From Ruminococcus sp. (GTDB lineage Bacteria; Bacillota; Clostridia; Oscillospirales; Ruminococcaceae): a stretch of DNA of 38,234 nucleotides. This document shows, in pieces, positions 23,713 through 31,504 of this stretch (within the stretch, counting starts at the first letter, position 1; every line of letters starts with the position of its first letter). The notes beneath the pieces were generated by a model. It was not told the DNA's origin. It saw nothing but the letters and a program-made list of their open reading frames with translations, and did not search any database. The stretch is from the NCBI GenBank assembly GCA_017519415.1, contig JAFWSI010000048.1, positions 1-38,234 of the forward strand. The letters are read 5' to 3'. The translations under genes were made by a program, and so were the position numbers.

Positions 23713-24240
23713 TCATTCTCCTTTCGGGGTACAGAGCTCGGGAGTGAGCTCGAGCCGCAGCCTTTCCTTTATCCTTGTGAGCCGTGAGCGGACGGTGCTC
23801 GGCTTCATGCCGCATACCGCGGAGATCTCGTCGCTGGTATAGCCGCCCAGTACGGACATTGAGAGCATGAGCCTTGAATCGCCGTCAAGACGGTCTACCG
23901 CCTCTCTCAGTTCTACCGATTCAAAGCTGAAGCCCTCCGACAGAGGCGAGTCGTCGCCCAGCTCCTCGTCGGATGAGTAGTATGCAGCCTGTCGGCGTTT
24001 TATCTTGGCTGCAAGGATAGCCATGATCCAGCTGCGGAATTTTTCCGGTCTGCGAAGCTTTTTGATAGAGCAGAATGCATCGAGTACTGTATCGCTTACT
24101 GCGTCGGCAGCGTCGTGGGAGCTTCGCAGGCTGTAAAGAGCTATATGGTAAAGATCTTCATATACTGTTGAGTAGAGTCTTGCAAAGGCTTCTGTACTGC
24201 CCTCGCGTGCGAGCCTGACGTCTGCGGAGAAATCATTCAT
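23713..24240 (-). CDS. ECF-like RNA polymerase sigma factor
   Basis: Start at 24240 (AAAGGAGGG seven to eight nt upstream) gives 175 aa; a longer frame to 24333 adds an improbable hydrophobic stretch. Region 2 is visible as FARLYSTVYEDLYHIALYSL through PEKFRSWIMAILA. Region 4 is a helix-turn-helix: GGYTSDEISAVCGMKPSTVRSRLTR. Length and two-domain layout fit group 4 sigma factors, with a long acidic linker. The beta-propeller gene follows two nt later. I saw no clear promoter upstream. The target genes are unknown. Confidence 0.88.
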   Translation of the reverse strand: MNDFSADVRLAREGSTEAFARLYSTVYEDLYHIALYSLRSSHDAADAVSDTVLDAFCSIKKLRRPEKFRSWIMAILAAKIKRRQAAYYSSDEELGDDSPLSEGFSFESVELREAVDRLDGDSRLMLSMSVLGGYTSDEISAVCGMKPSTVRSRLTRIKERLRLELTPELCTPKGE

Positions 24241-24425
24241 GCGAATCCCTCCTTTGAATTCGAATTCATAAATATAGTGTAATAAAAGCAGCGGAATGCT
24301 GCACCGAATGGAAAAAATCGGCAAAGCATACAAAAAACACTACTGCCGATTGTAGAATCTGAAAAAACAGCCTTTCTGATACCTGCAAAAATGCTCTCGG
24401 GGTGGAAAAAGTGAAGAAAAGCCGA

Positions 24426-24454
24426 TTGACAATCATATGCAAATCATGTATAAT
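24426..24454 (+). promoter_or_regulatory. Perfect consensus sigma-A promoter
   Basis: TTGACA (24426-24431), a 17-bp spacer and TATAAT (24449-24454), start site near 24461. This rules out translation starts at 24437 and settles on GTG 24488. The stretch 24241-24425 holds no gene; it carries a small hairpin, GCAGC-ATTCC-GCTGC, at about 24288-24302. Confidence 0.9.
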
Positions 24455-24487
24455 ATATGTGACTTCTATATGCAGGGGTGGAAAAAA

Positions 24488-26653
24488 GTGATAAAGAAAA
24501 AGAGAATGATCTTCGGTGTTGTCGCTGCGGAAGCCAACAGTATCGAACAGCGCGAGGTCATAAAGGGAATTGCGAGGTTCGATAAGAGTGCGGGTATCGA
24601 TACCGTAATTTTTTCCAACAATTATAACCCTAACGTGAAGGAGAAGGAGCTTTACTGCGAAAACAAGATATATGAGCTCATGCAGTCCGACGAGCTGGAT
24701 GCCATGCTCATAATCTCCGAATCCTTCGTGAATGAGGAACTGAGAAAGCTTGTGGCTGAGCAGATCTCACGGAAGACTGTACCTATAGTCATAGTTGGCA
24801 CCTATCTTCCCGAGATGGATCTTCCGCACTGTACCTTCATCAATACCAGCGATGAGGACGACATTGAGGACCTCACGGATCATCTCGTGGTAAAGCACGG
24901 CTTTACCGAGATCGATATTATCACGGGCTACGATTTCATAGAGGCTTCAAACCTGAGAGTGAACGGCTACAGGAAGTCTCTTGAAAAGCACGGTATAGAG
25001 TACGACGAAAAGCGCGTCCACTACGGAAATTACTGGATGAATTCCGGCGAGGAGCTGGCGGAGAGGTATCACAGCGGCGAGCTGAAGCTGCCTCAGGCAG
25101 TTGTATGTGCCAACGACTATATGGCCTACGGACTTATCGACAAGCTCGACGAGCTTGGCATAAGAGTACCGGAAGATGTCAGCGTTGTGGGCTATGAATA
25201 TGTGGGAGACCGCTTCCTGCATACGCCTATACTTACTACCTATAAGCGCAACCGCGAAGCTATCGGCGAGCAGGCTGCAAGTATGGTGTACAGCAGACTT
25301 AAAAAGAAGGAATTTGCCTTCACTCCTCCCCGCGGCGAGATGATTTGCGGCAACAGCTGCGCCTGCGGTATCGACAGGGATCAGTATGCGGGGGAGATAA
25401 AGAGTGCCCGTATAAAGAGGGAGTACGATAACTGGAACCTCTTCAACCCCCTCGACCAGAAGCTTACCGAGTGCCGCACCCTTAAGGAGTTCACGGATAT
25501 ATGCAGCACTTTCCACTGGCAGGTCCGCGGCATACAGAGTTTCTACCTGTGCCTGTACAAGAACTGGTACGATACGGACGCTGAGCTGAGCGATATTCTA
25601 TCCTGTCAGAGCATGGTCAACTGGGACAACAGGACTCCCTTTGATATGCATAAGTTCAACTTTGCTGCACTTCTCTCGAAGAATTATGAGCCTGCGGTGT
25701 ACTATTTCAATCCGCTGTTCTTCAATGACAGGCTTTTCGGACATCTTATACTCAAATATGCCCAGCCCGATACCTATGACGATATATACAGGAACTGGCT
25801 CAAATCCATATCCAACGGACTTGAGTTCCTGCGCATGAAGAACGATATACAATACCTTACCCAGTGCCAGAACCTTTCGGATCTCCGTGACACTCTCACG
25901 GGAATGTACAACGATACGGGCATGAGAAAGGCATATCATTCCATAGACACCGAGAGCGGCGAGAGCTGCTTCGTAATGATGAGGATAGGCATTTCGGGAG
26001 CCGGCTTCTATGAGCTCAACGGAAAGATACCCGCTATCATGGACGCAGCCGAGGCTGTAAAGCAGTTCTGCGGCAGCAGCGACATCTGCGGAAAGATCAA
26101 CGACAACACCTTTGCCTGCATAATACAGGGGGAGGACGATACCGAGCGCCTCGAAAGCAGGCTCACCTCAATAATGATACAGCATAACGTATATATCGAG
26201 CAGTACGGACTTGACTCCTTTGTGTGCGCGGCTGTGAAGTGCGATGAGCGCTCCTACACCAAGACCTCGGGAGAGTGCTCGGATATGCTGGCCGAGCGTC
26301 AGCGGGAAAAGATGGAGATGCGGATGCGTCCCCACTACGAGGATATGCTCAGCATAAGGAGCTATATTTACAGCAATCCTCAGGACAGCTTCGAGTCCGA
26401 GAAGCTTCAGAAGCTTTATCCCTACAGTGCGGGACACCTCCGCGAGGTATACAAGAAGTGCTTCGGGGTAAGCATACATAAGGACTGTATAAACGCACGC
26501 ATGGCAAAGGCGACCTACTGTCTGACGGTAACGCCTTTGAGTATGGCGGAGATAGCGGAGCAGTGCGGATATGTGGACAGCAAGTATTTCCTGAGACAGT
26601 TCCTTGCAACTGTAGGCGTAACGCCTAACCAGTACCGCAATATGGCGAAATAA
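24488..26653 (+). CDS. Hybrid regulator: LacI-type sensor, degenerate GGDEF, AraC DNA-binding
   Basis: GTG at 24488 follows AGGGGTGG by six nt, giving 721 aa. Residues about 6-290 are a periplasmic-binding-protein fold of the LacI/GalR kind (VVCANDYMAYGLIDKL, PEDVSVVGYE) but without the usual N-terminal LacI helix-turn-helix. A middle region (about 305-460) is unassigned. Residues about 466-600 resemble a diguanylate cyclase: the entry motif LTGMYNDTG is kept, but the GGDEF site reads NDNTF (538-542), so catalysis is unlikely. The last 100 residues are an AraC helix-turn-helix pair (MAEIAEQCGYVDSKYFLRQF). It is probably a cytoplasmic sugar-responsive activator. Target and ligand are unknown. 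Confidence 0.88.
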   Translation: MIKKKRMIFGVVAAEANSIEQREVIKGIARFDKSAGIDTVIFSNNYNPNVKEKELYCENKIYELMQSDELDAMLIISESFVNEELRKLVAEQISRKTVPIVIVGTYLPEMDLPHCTFINTSDEDDIEDLTDHLVVKHGFTEIDIITGYDFIEASNLRVNGYRKSLEKHGIEYDEKRVHYGNYWMNSGEELAERYHSGELKLPQAVVCANDYMAYGLIDKLDELGIRVPEDVSVVGYEYVGDRFLHTPILTTYKRNREAIGEQAASMVYSRLKKKEFAFTPPRGEMICGNSCACGIDRDQYAGEIKSARIKREYDNWNLFNPLDQKLTECRTLKEFTDICSTFHWQVRGIQSFYLCLYKNWYDTDAELSDILSCQSMVNWDNRTPFDMHKFNFAALLSKNYEPAVYYFNPLFFNDRLFGHLILKYAQPDTYDDIYRNWLKSISNGLEFLRMKNDIQYLTQCQNLSDLRDTLTGMYNDTGMRKAYHSIDTESGESCFVMMRIGISGAGFYELNGKIPAIMDAAEAVKQFCGSSDICGKINDNTFACIIQGEDDTERLESRLTSIMIQHNVYIEQYGLDSFVCAAVKCDERSYTKTSGECSDMLAERQREKMEMRMRPHYEDMLSIRSYIYSNPQDSFESEKLQKLYPYSAGHLREVYKKCFGVSIHKDCINARMAKATYCLTVTPLSMAEIAEQCGYVDSKYFLRQFLATVGVTPNQYRNMAK

Positions 26654-26655
26654 GT

Positions 26656-26710
26656 TTTTAGCCTTTAGCCGTTAGCCGTTAGGACAAAGAGCTAAGAACT
26701 AAGTAGAAGC
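26656..26710 (+). repeat. TTAGCC-type tandem repeat at the left edge of the AT-rich island
   Basis: Successive (T/G)TTAGCC units occupy about 26656-26683, followed by GAGCTAAGAACTAAG. The motif AGCCGTTAGC (26667-26676) recurs inverted as GCTAACGGCT at 28752-28761. Confidence 0.6.
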
Positions 26711-26748
26711 GGCATTTGGACGTCCGCAGAATAACAAACTTGAAACGA

Positions 26749-26778
26749 TTGTAGGGGATGGCGCCTTCGCCCTCCCGA
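26749..26778 (-). repeat. Palindromic CCCTACA-type repeat, copy A
   Basis: On the minus strand an imperfect hairpin of form GGGAGGGCG-AAGG-CGCCATCCC is followed by CTACA. It has the same form as copies B and C near 28.7 kb but the opposite orientation. It ends 24 nt before the GIY-YIG start codon. Confidence 0.6.
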
Positions 26779-26801
26779 GTTCCTTAACTATTAATTAAAA
26801 A

Positions 26802-27917
26802 ATGGAAAGACTAAAAACACATTTTGGTTGTACTGTTTCAAAACCGCAGGAAGCTTATTTAACAAGAGAAAACTATGCTGTGATTACTGATGTTACTCGA
26901 AAGAATTCTTTTATGCATGATAGAAGATATACTGGGTTATCATATATAGAAGCTAATAACAAGTGTATTAATGACATAAAATCTGGTATAAATCATCATT
27001 TAGAAGAGTACAAAGCATTTTATACAAAAGCAACGTCTGACGGAGCGGATGAGGTTTTGAAAAAATATATTGCTTTGCGTAAAGAACACATAATTGAAAA
27101 ACAACTTGAAAACTTTTCTTTTGAAAATGTACTTTCTAAATTTCAATTTGAATCATTAGTTCAAGGAAGAAAGTTGCGCACAAAATGTCACGATGATGCG
27201 ATGCAAGCATGGCTTGAATGTCAAGATAAATTTCAAGAAATAGATGCTTATACGATTAATGATGTATTAAATGATGTTGAAAAACCGCCAATTTTATTAG
27301 AATGGCAAAGTGTACATAATTCGTCATCGATTAATGTTACAGATGATTTCATTCATGAATATATTGAAAGTAACTATAAAATGCCATATTATAATGATGA
27401 ATGGTGCATTAATCAAAGAAACAAAGCATTGCTGAATTTTGATTTGAATATGAAGTTTTATAGTATGCTTGATAAAGAAAAGTATAATTATGAAATAGAA
27501 TCTTTTTTAAAAAATGATAAAGAATTTATCAAAGTTGAAGATTTAAATAATTTTCGCGGTGTTGCTGGCGTTTATATCATGTTATTAGATGAATATAAAC
27601 AAGTTTATATAGGTGTATCAGAAAAAGGAATAAAAGAAAGGATTCAATTCCATTGGTTGAGAAAAATGCCATTGGATAGATTGCTGTTTGGTGGCGTATA
27701 TGATTCTAAAATAAGTATTGATTCGTTTAAACATTTCGATACTACAAGATTATATGTTTACCCCTGCTGTGATAGAAAGAAAATGTATTCAAAAGAACAT
27801 TTTTTGACAGAAGAAACTTTTTCTAATGAGTTCATATGCAATAGATGTTCTGGGGGTGGGCAAACTTGGGAAGAAGCGGTCGGTTCAATAAAAAAACGTG
27901 ATTTAAAACAATTATAG
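26802..27917 (+). CDS. GIY-YIG domain protein with an unassigned N-terminal region
   Basis: This 371-aa protein has a C-terminal GIY-YIG nuclease-like domain (about residues 250-350): GVYIM with Y258, VYIG with Y269, R280 and H284 in IKERIQFH, and candidates E332 and N347 for the remaining active-site residues. The first 245 residues, largely helical and charged, match nothing I recognise. Base composition is far more AT-rich than the flanking genes, pointing to horizontal acquisition. There is no convincing Shine-Dalgarno before the ATG, and repeats occupy the upstream region, so the start or promoter may be displaced. It could be a homing-type, repair or defence nuclease; sequence does not decide. 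Confidence 0.75.
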   Translation: MERLKTHFGCTVSKPQEAYLTRENYAVITDVTRKNSFMHDRRYTGLSYIEANNKCINDIKSGINHHLEEYKAFYTKATSDGADEVLKKYIALRKEHIIEKQLENFSFENVLSKFQFESLVQGRKLRTKCHDDAMQAWLECQDKFQEIDAYTINDVLNDVEKPPILLEWQSVHNSSSINVTDDFIHEYIESNYKMPYYNDEWCINQRNKALLNFDLNMKFYSMLDKEKYNYEIESFLKNDKEFIKVEDLNNFRGVAGVYIMLLDEYKQVYIGVSEKGIKERIQFHWLRKMPLDRLLFGGVYDSKISIDSFKHFDTTRLYVYPCCDRKKMYSKEHFLTEETFSNEFICNRCSGGGQTWEEAVGSIKKRDLKQL

Positions 27918-27921
27918 AATA

Positions 27922-27965
27922 AATCCCGAAAGCATTTTATCCGAACGCTTTCGGGGTTGTTTTTG
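27922..27965 (+). terminator. Terminator of the GIY-YIG gene
   Basis: CCCGAAAGC (27925-27933) pairs with GCTTTCGGG (27947-27955), followed by GTTGTTTTT. It starts just after the stop codon. Confidence 0.85.
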
Positions 27966-27993
27966 AGCATTTATGAGAGCAGATCAGAATTAT

Positions 27994-28554
27994 TCAAAGA
28001 AATATCTCATGAAGTCTGAAAACAACAAAATCTCCTTCTTCCAGCGTAAGCGGAGGGTGTGTTAGTTTGAATTGTTCTCTTTCGGCAATATACTCCTCAA
28101 TTTCCTCTCTTGTTTGAAAGAGTCCGTATTGATTTAATCGGAATTGGGAAAAAACAAAAGGGATCTCATTATACACGGCCGAATAATTGTCACCCGCAGC
28201 ATATGCGTAATCATACCCTAAGAATATCTTTTTAAAATCAGGACAATCAAACTTCGGATCAGGCACGTCTGTTTCACATAGCAGCAGCCTGTATTTTATA
28301 TTCCGTTTTTCTGCTTCCTTTATATAATTGTATATGTAATCCATATCGTTACAAGCAGCTATCCAGGTATGATCACTTAAATCCCAATAGGTTTTACCAA
28401 TATTCTCATCGTAAAAGGCTTCAAAACAGTCAGCTGCATCTTCCTCATAGTTCAAGAACCAGTTCTGAGCTGTATTTTCGCTGAATCCGCTGCCATCTAT
28501 CCCTTTATAAGAATTATCTGAATATTTTTGAACAACAATACCGTTTACAATCAT
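27994..28554 (-). CDS. Hypothetical 186-aa acidic protein in the AT-rich island
   Basis: This soluble, acidic, aromatic-rich protein has no signal peptide or membrane helix. It contains the segments WIAACNDMDYIYNYI and GYDYAYAAGDNYSAVYNEI. The overall look (small, acidic, rich in Tyr/Trp/Phe, isolated on a variable island) is like many immunity-type or SUKH-like proteins, but I cannot place it in a family. It is convergent with the GIY-YIG gene and also AT-rich. Start context on the minus strand is weak (GTGATGAGATATG). Confidence 0.7.
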   Translation of the reverse strand: MIVNGIVVQKYSDNSYKGIDGSGFSENTAQNWFLNYEEDAADCFEAFYDENIGKTYWDLSDHTWIAACNDMDYIYNYIKEAEKRNIKYRLLLCETDVPDPKFDCPDFKKIFLGYDYAYAAGDNYSAVYNEIPFVFSQFRLNQYGLFQTREEIEEYIAEREQFKLTHPPLTLEEGDFVVFRLHEIFL

Positions 28555-28623
28555 ATCTCATCACCATAAATCCCGGTTTTTATACTGAAATTATAACCTA
28601 AAAATATGGATATGTCAACAAAA

Positions 28624-28657
28624 AAGCCACAGCACATTAAATGCTGTGGCTTCTTTT
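28624..28657. terminator. Strong hairpin terminator, probably bidirectional
   Basis: An 11-bp perfect stem, AAGCCACAGCA (28624-28634) with TGCTGTGGCTT (28642-28652), is flanked by T on the plus side and A on the other. It most likely ends the GH25-manA-glucokinase transcript, about 110 nt after the glucokinase stop. Confidence 0.8.
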
Positions 28658-28668
28658 TCATTATTTAA

Positions 28669-28696
28669 CGGGCTGTCGAGGACGATAGCCCCTACA
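28669..28696 (+). repeat. Palindromic CCCTACA-type repeat, copy B
   Basis: GGGCTGTCG-AGGA-CGATAGCCC followed by CTACA. It matches copies A and C in form: a 9-bp imperfect stem, then CCTACA. Confidence 0.6.
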
Positions 28697-28723
28697 TTTG
28701 CTCAATTTTGTTTGCAGCGTAAA

Positions 28724-28752
28724 CACGGGCGAGCGGAACTCGTCCCTACACG
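28724..28752 (+). repeat. Palindromic CCCTACA-type repeat, copy C
   Basis: CGGGCGAG-CGGAA-CTCGTCCC followed by TACACG. It lies between copy B and the glucokinase stop; the inverted AGCCGTTAGC motif (GCTAACGGCT, 28752-28761) follows at once. Confidence 0.6.
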
Positions 28753-28763
28753 CTAACGGCTCA

Positions 28764-29720
28764 TTACTGATTGGCGCGTCCGAGGAATGCTGCGCCGATG
28801 ATACCTGCGTCGTTGCCCAGCTTGGCAATAACGATCTCGGTATTCTTAGGTGAGTTGCGTGTGTAGACTTCCTTTGCAACAAGCTCCTTCATAGGCAGGA
28901 GGAGGGGATCGCCCTCGTTGCATACGCCGCCGCCGATACAGAGGATATCGGGCTGGAAGATATTTATAGTATTTGTGATGCCTGCTGCAAGATACTTGAT
29001 GTACTTGTCAACAACAGCCTTTGCGTACTTGTCGCCGGCTCTCATGCAGTCGAAGGATGTGCGCGCGGTTACCTTGCCCTTTTCCTTCTCGGACTTTGCC
29101 ATTATACAGTCGGGGTGCTCTGCGATAGCCTCCTTTGTCATACGGATAAGTCCCGTAGCGGAGGAGTAAGCCTCGAAGCAGCCCTTTCTTCCGCAGGAGC
29201 ACTGGGCACCGTCTACTTCAACGACTGTGTGTCCTATCTCAGCGCCTGCGAAATTGGAGCCGGAGTATATCTTCCCGTCGATGATGATGCCGCCGCCGAC
29301 GCCTGTGCCGAGAGTTATGCATACTGCATTCCTTGCTCCCTTTGCAGCGCCTGCAACGAACTCGCCGTATGCGGCTGCATTGGCATCGTTCTCGATGAAT
29401 ACCGGTTTGTCGATAGTCTCCTGTATGTACTTTACCATGGGAGTATCCTTGAAGCCGAGGTTGTTTGAGTACTCGATGATGCCTGTCTCGCTGTTTGCGA
29501 TACCGGGAGTACCAACGCCTATCCACTCGATCTGATCCATGGTGAGCTTTGCGTTCTTTACAGCTTCAATGGCCATTCTTGCCATATCGTCCGCGATCTC
29601 CTTCTCGGGACGGGGACAGTTGGTCTTTGTGCTTGCCTTTGCGATGATGTTGTATTTCTCATCAACAACGCCTGCAACTATATTTGTACCGCCCAGGTCG
29701 ATTCCTACATAATATTTCAT
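28764..29720 (-). CDS. ROK-family glucokinase
   Basis: This 318-aa sugar kinase has the ATP-binding motif GIDLGGTNIVAGVVD, the catalytic Asp in FIENDANAAA, LGTGVGGGIIIDG, and the ROK zinc signature GHTVV...CSCGRKGCFEAYSS. It phosphorylates glucose and possibly mannose or related hexoses to the 6-phosphate in the cytoplasm. AAGGAGGATATTAA precedes the ATG. It starts 16 nt after the mannose-6-phosphate isomerase gene, a pairing that would carry mannose to fructose-6-phosphate if the kinase accepts mannose. Glucokinase is the usual annotation for this subgroup. Confidence 0.92.
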   Translation of the reverse strand: MKYYVGIDLGGTNIVAGVVDEKYNIIAKASTKTNCPRPEKEIADDMARMAIEAVKNAKLTMDQIEWIGVGTPGIANSETGIIEYSNNLGFKDTPMVKYIQETIDKPVFIENDANAAAYGEFVAGAAKGARNAVCITLGTGVGGGIIIDGKIYSGSNFAGAEIGHTVVEVDGAQCSCGRKGCFEAYSSATGLIRMTKEAIAEHPDCIMAKSEKEKGKVTARTSFDCMRAGDKYAKAVVDKYIKYLAAGITNTINIFQPDILCIGGGVCNEGDPLLLPMKELVAKEVYTRNSPKNTEIVIAKLGNDAGIIGAAFLGRANQ

Positions 29721-29736
29721 TTAATATCCTCCTTGT

Positions 29737-30702
29737 TTATACGGTCGTGATGACCATACTGCACTTGCCCTTTATACTGAACGGTTCCGAACCCGCAGGA
29801 ACGAACACGCTTGAGCCTTTTGTGAGATCGTGAGCCTCATTGCCGCAGACCATTCTGCCGCTGCCCTCGGTCACGAGTATATGACTGAAGCTTCCCGAAT
29901 TGTCGCTGAAGCTCAGCTCGCCCTCGTTATCGTGCATTTCCGTCAGGAAAACGCGGAAAAACGGACAGTCTGCCAGCTTCTGTATCCTGAGCTGCTCCGA
30001 ATCCACCGCGGGAGCGGGGAGAGTATACTTTTCGGAGGGACTGAGATCCGCCACATCGAGAGCCTTGTCTATATGGAGCTGCCTTGGTTTGCCGTCGTCG
30101 CCCTTTCTGCCATAGTCGTATACGCGGTAGGTAACGTTGGAGCTCTGCTGTATCTCTGCGATAAGTATGCCCTTGCCGATAGCGTGGAGAGTTCCGGGCT
30201 TTATCAGGAAAACGTCGCCCTTTTTCACCGGAACGCGGTTGAGCTTGTCCATTATGGAGCCGTCCTCCGCAGCCTTGCGGAGCTCCTCTTTGCTTATGCT
30301 GTCCTTGAGTCCGTAGACCAGCTCTGAATTTTCTCCCGCTTCAAGAACGTACCACATTTCGGTCTTGCCGTTGTCCTTTTCGTGACTGTGAGCGTAATCG
30401 TCGTCGGGGTGGACCTGCACCGAAAGGTCCTTGTCGGCGTCGATAAGCTTTACAAGGACAGGAAAATCCTTTTTGACGTCCTTATATTTTCCCATTGCCT
30501 CGGGATATTTTTCAAGGAACTGCGAGAGCTTCATGCCGTTATGCTTGCCGCTGATCGCAATACACTCTCCGTCGGGATGACAGCTCAGCTCCCAGCTTTC
30601 CGCAATGCGCTGTGTGAATCCTTTTTTGCCGAATTCATCACGGAGCCTTGTGCCGCCCCAGATATAGTCCTTTGTGGCTGCTTTAAGTAATATGGGTGTC
30701 AA
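29737..30702 (-). CDS. manA: Class I mannose-6-phosphate isomerase
   Basis: This 321-aa zinc enzyme interconverts mannose-6-phosphate and fructose-6-phosphate. The metal ligands sit in SVQVHPDD, GKTEMWYV and PGTLHAIG. The Firmicutes-type N-terminus, ILLKAATKDYIWGG, is complete. The start is TTG at 30702, with AAAGGCG about eight nt upstream; no in-frame ATG exists near the conserved N-terminus, so the TTG is well supported. It lies 33 nt after the GH25 gene and 16 nt before the glucokinase gene. With the GH26 mannanase elsewhere in the window it suggests mannan use. Confidence 0.93.
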   Translation of the reverse strand: MTPILLKAATKDYIWGGTRLRDEFGKKGFTQRIAESWELSCHPDGECIAISGKHNGMKLSQFLEKYPEAMGKYKDVKKDFPVLVKLIDADKDLSVQVHPDDDYAHSHEKDNGKTEMWYVLEAGENSELVYGLKDSISKEELRKAAEDGSIMDKLNRVPVKKGDVFLIKPGTLHAIGKGILIAEIQQSSNVTYRVYDYGRKGDDGKPRQLHIDKALDVADLSPSEKYTLPAPAVDSEQLRIQKLADCPFFRVFLTEMHDNEGELSFSDNSGSFSHILVTEGSGRMVCGNEAHDLTKGSSVFVPAGSEPFSIKGKCSMVITTV

Positions 30703-30735
30703 TTCTAATCGCCTTTCTATCGAAGCGCATAGCGT

Positions 30736-31479
30736 TCACTGCCTTGCGCCCGTATTTATTTTTGAGAATTCCTTTTCAAAATCCTCTTTTGAGCCGTTGT
30801 AAACATTGAAGTCGATGTGTTCCTCATCGCCGTTATATCCCTTCAGAGTGCCCTGATCGCTGTACTGCCAGAATTTCCAGTCCAGGAGGTCGGGTTCGCC
30901 GTTGGTGCAGCGTATCCACAGCGGATAGTCGCCGAAGCTGCCTCTCACGTACCTGAAGTATACGGGAAGAGTGGTATAGATCATGGGTTTTACTCCGTAA
31001 TGGGATTCCAGTTCGTCCAGCAGCGGACGGAGTATGCTTTCCGTCTCAGCCTTTGAGGGCTTGTTCCTTCTCTTGTCTCCGTAATACTCTATATCCACCA
31101 CGGGGGGCATATCTATCTCATCGCTGCCCACAGCGGCGATGAAATTGTCTGCCTGGGTCTTTCCGGCGCTGTCGAAGCTGAAGAAATGGTATGCCGACAC
31201 ACGGATACCCGTTCCCTTAGCCCTTTCGATGTTGCGGCGCAGGGATTCGTCGGTATGACCGCTTCCCTCGGTAGCTTTGATAAAGGCGAAGGAAACGTTC
31301 TGCTCTTCAAGCTCCCGCCAGTCTATGTCGCCCTGATAGTTTGATACGTCAACGCCGAAAACGGGATATTTCGCTTTGTTGACCTTTGCTGATGAAAAAT
31401 AGAATGCTCCCGCGGCCGCCGTGCCTGTAAGCACCGTACCGATAAGAGTGCACAGAATGTTTCTTTTCAGTGTACGCAT
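30736..31479 (-). CDS. GH25 muramidase (lysozyme), membrane-anchored or secreted
   Basis: Start at 31479 gives 247 aa with an N-terminal hydrophobic segment (about residues 8-28) that is a signal anchor or signal peptide. The GH25 barrel follows: GVDVSNYQGDIDW with the catalytic-site Asp, FIKATEGSG, VSAYHFFSF, PPVVDIEYYG (active-site acids) and WQYSDQG. It cleaves beta-1,4 links between MurNAc and GlcNAc in peptidoglycan. The Shine-Dalgarno AAAGGGAG lies 14 nt upstream, longer than usual, so the exact start is uncertain. A structured leader precedes it (31505-31555). Confidence 0.88.
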   Translation of the reverse strand: MRTLKRNILCTLIGTVLTGTAAAGAFYFSSAKVNKAKYPVFGVDVSNYQGDIDWRELEEQNVSFAFIKATEGSGHTDESLRRNIERAKGTGIRVSAYHFFSFDSAGKTQADNFIAAVGSDEIDMPPVVDIEYYGDKRRNKPSKAETESILRPLLDELESHYGVKPMIYTTLPVYFRYVRGSFGDYPLWIRCTNGEPDLLDWKFWQYSDQGTLKGYNGDEEHIDFNVYNGSKEDFEKEFSKINTGARQ

Positions 31480-31504
31480 GTACTCGAAAACAACTCCCTT
31501 TCTC

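Noticed and set aside
24398-24487. GGGGTGGAAAAA(A)GTGA occurs twice about 75 bp apart, and the first copy could start a short leader peptide
   Set aside because: The promoter (24426-24454) lies inside that frame, so the first copy would not be on the transcript; probably a chance or decayed duplication.
26749-28752. Interpretation of the palindromic repeats as a CRISPR or as transposon ends of a known family
   Set aside because: The copies are imperfect, irregularly spaced and lack a recognisable transposase or target-site duplication, so only a repeat-bounded island is claimed.
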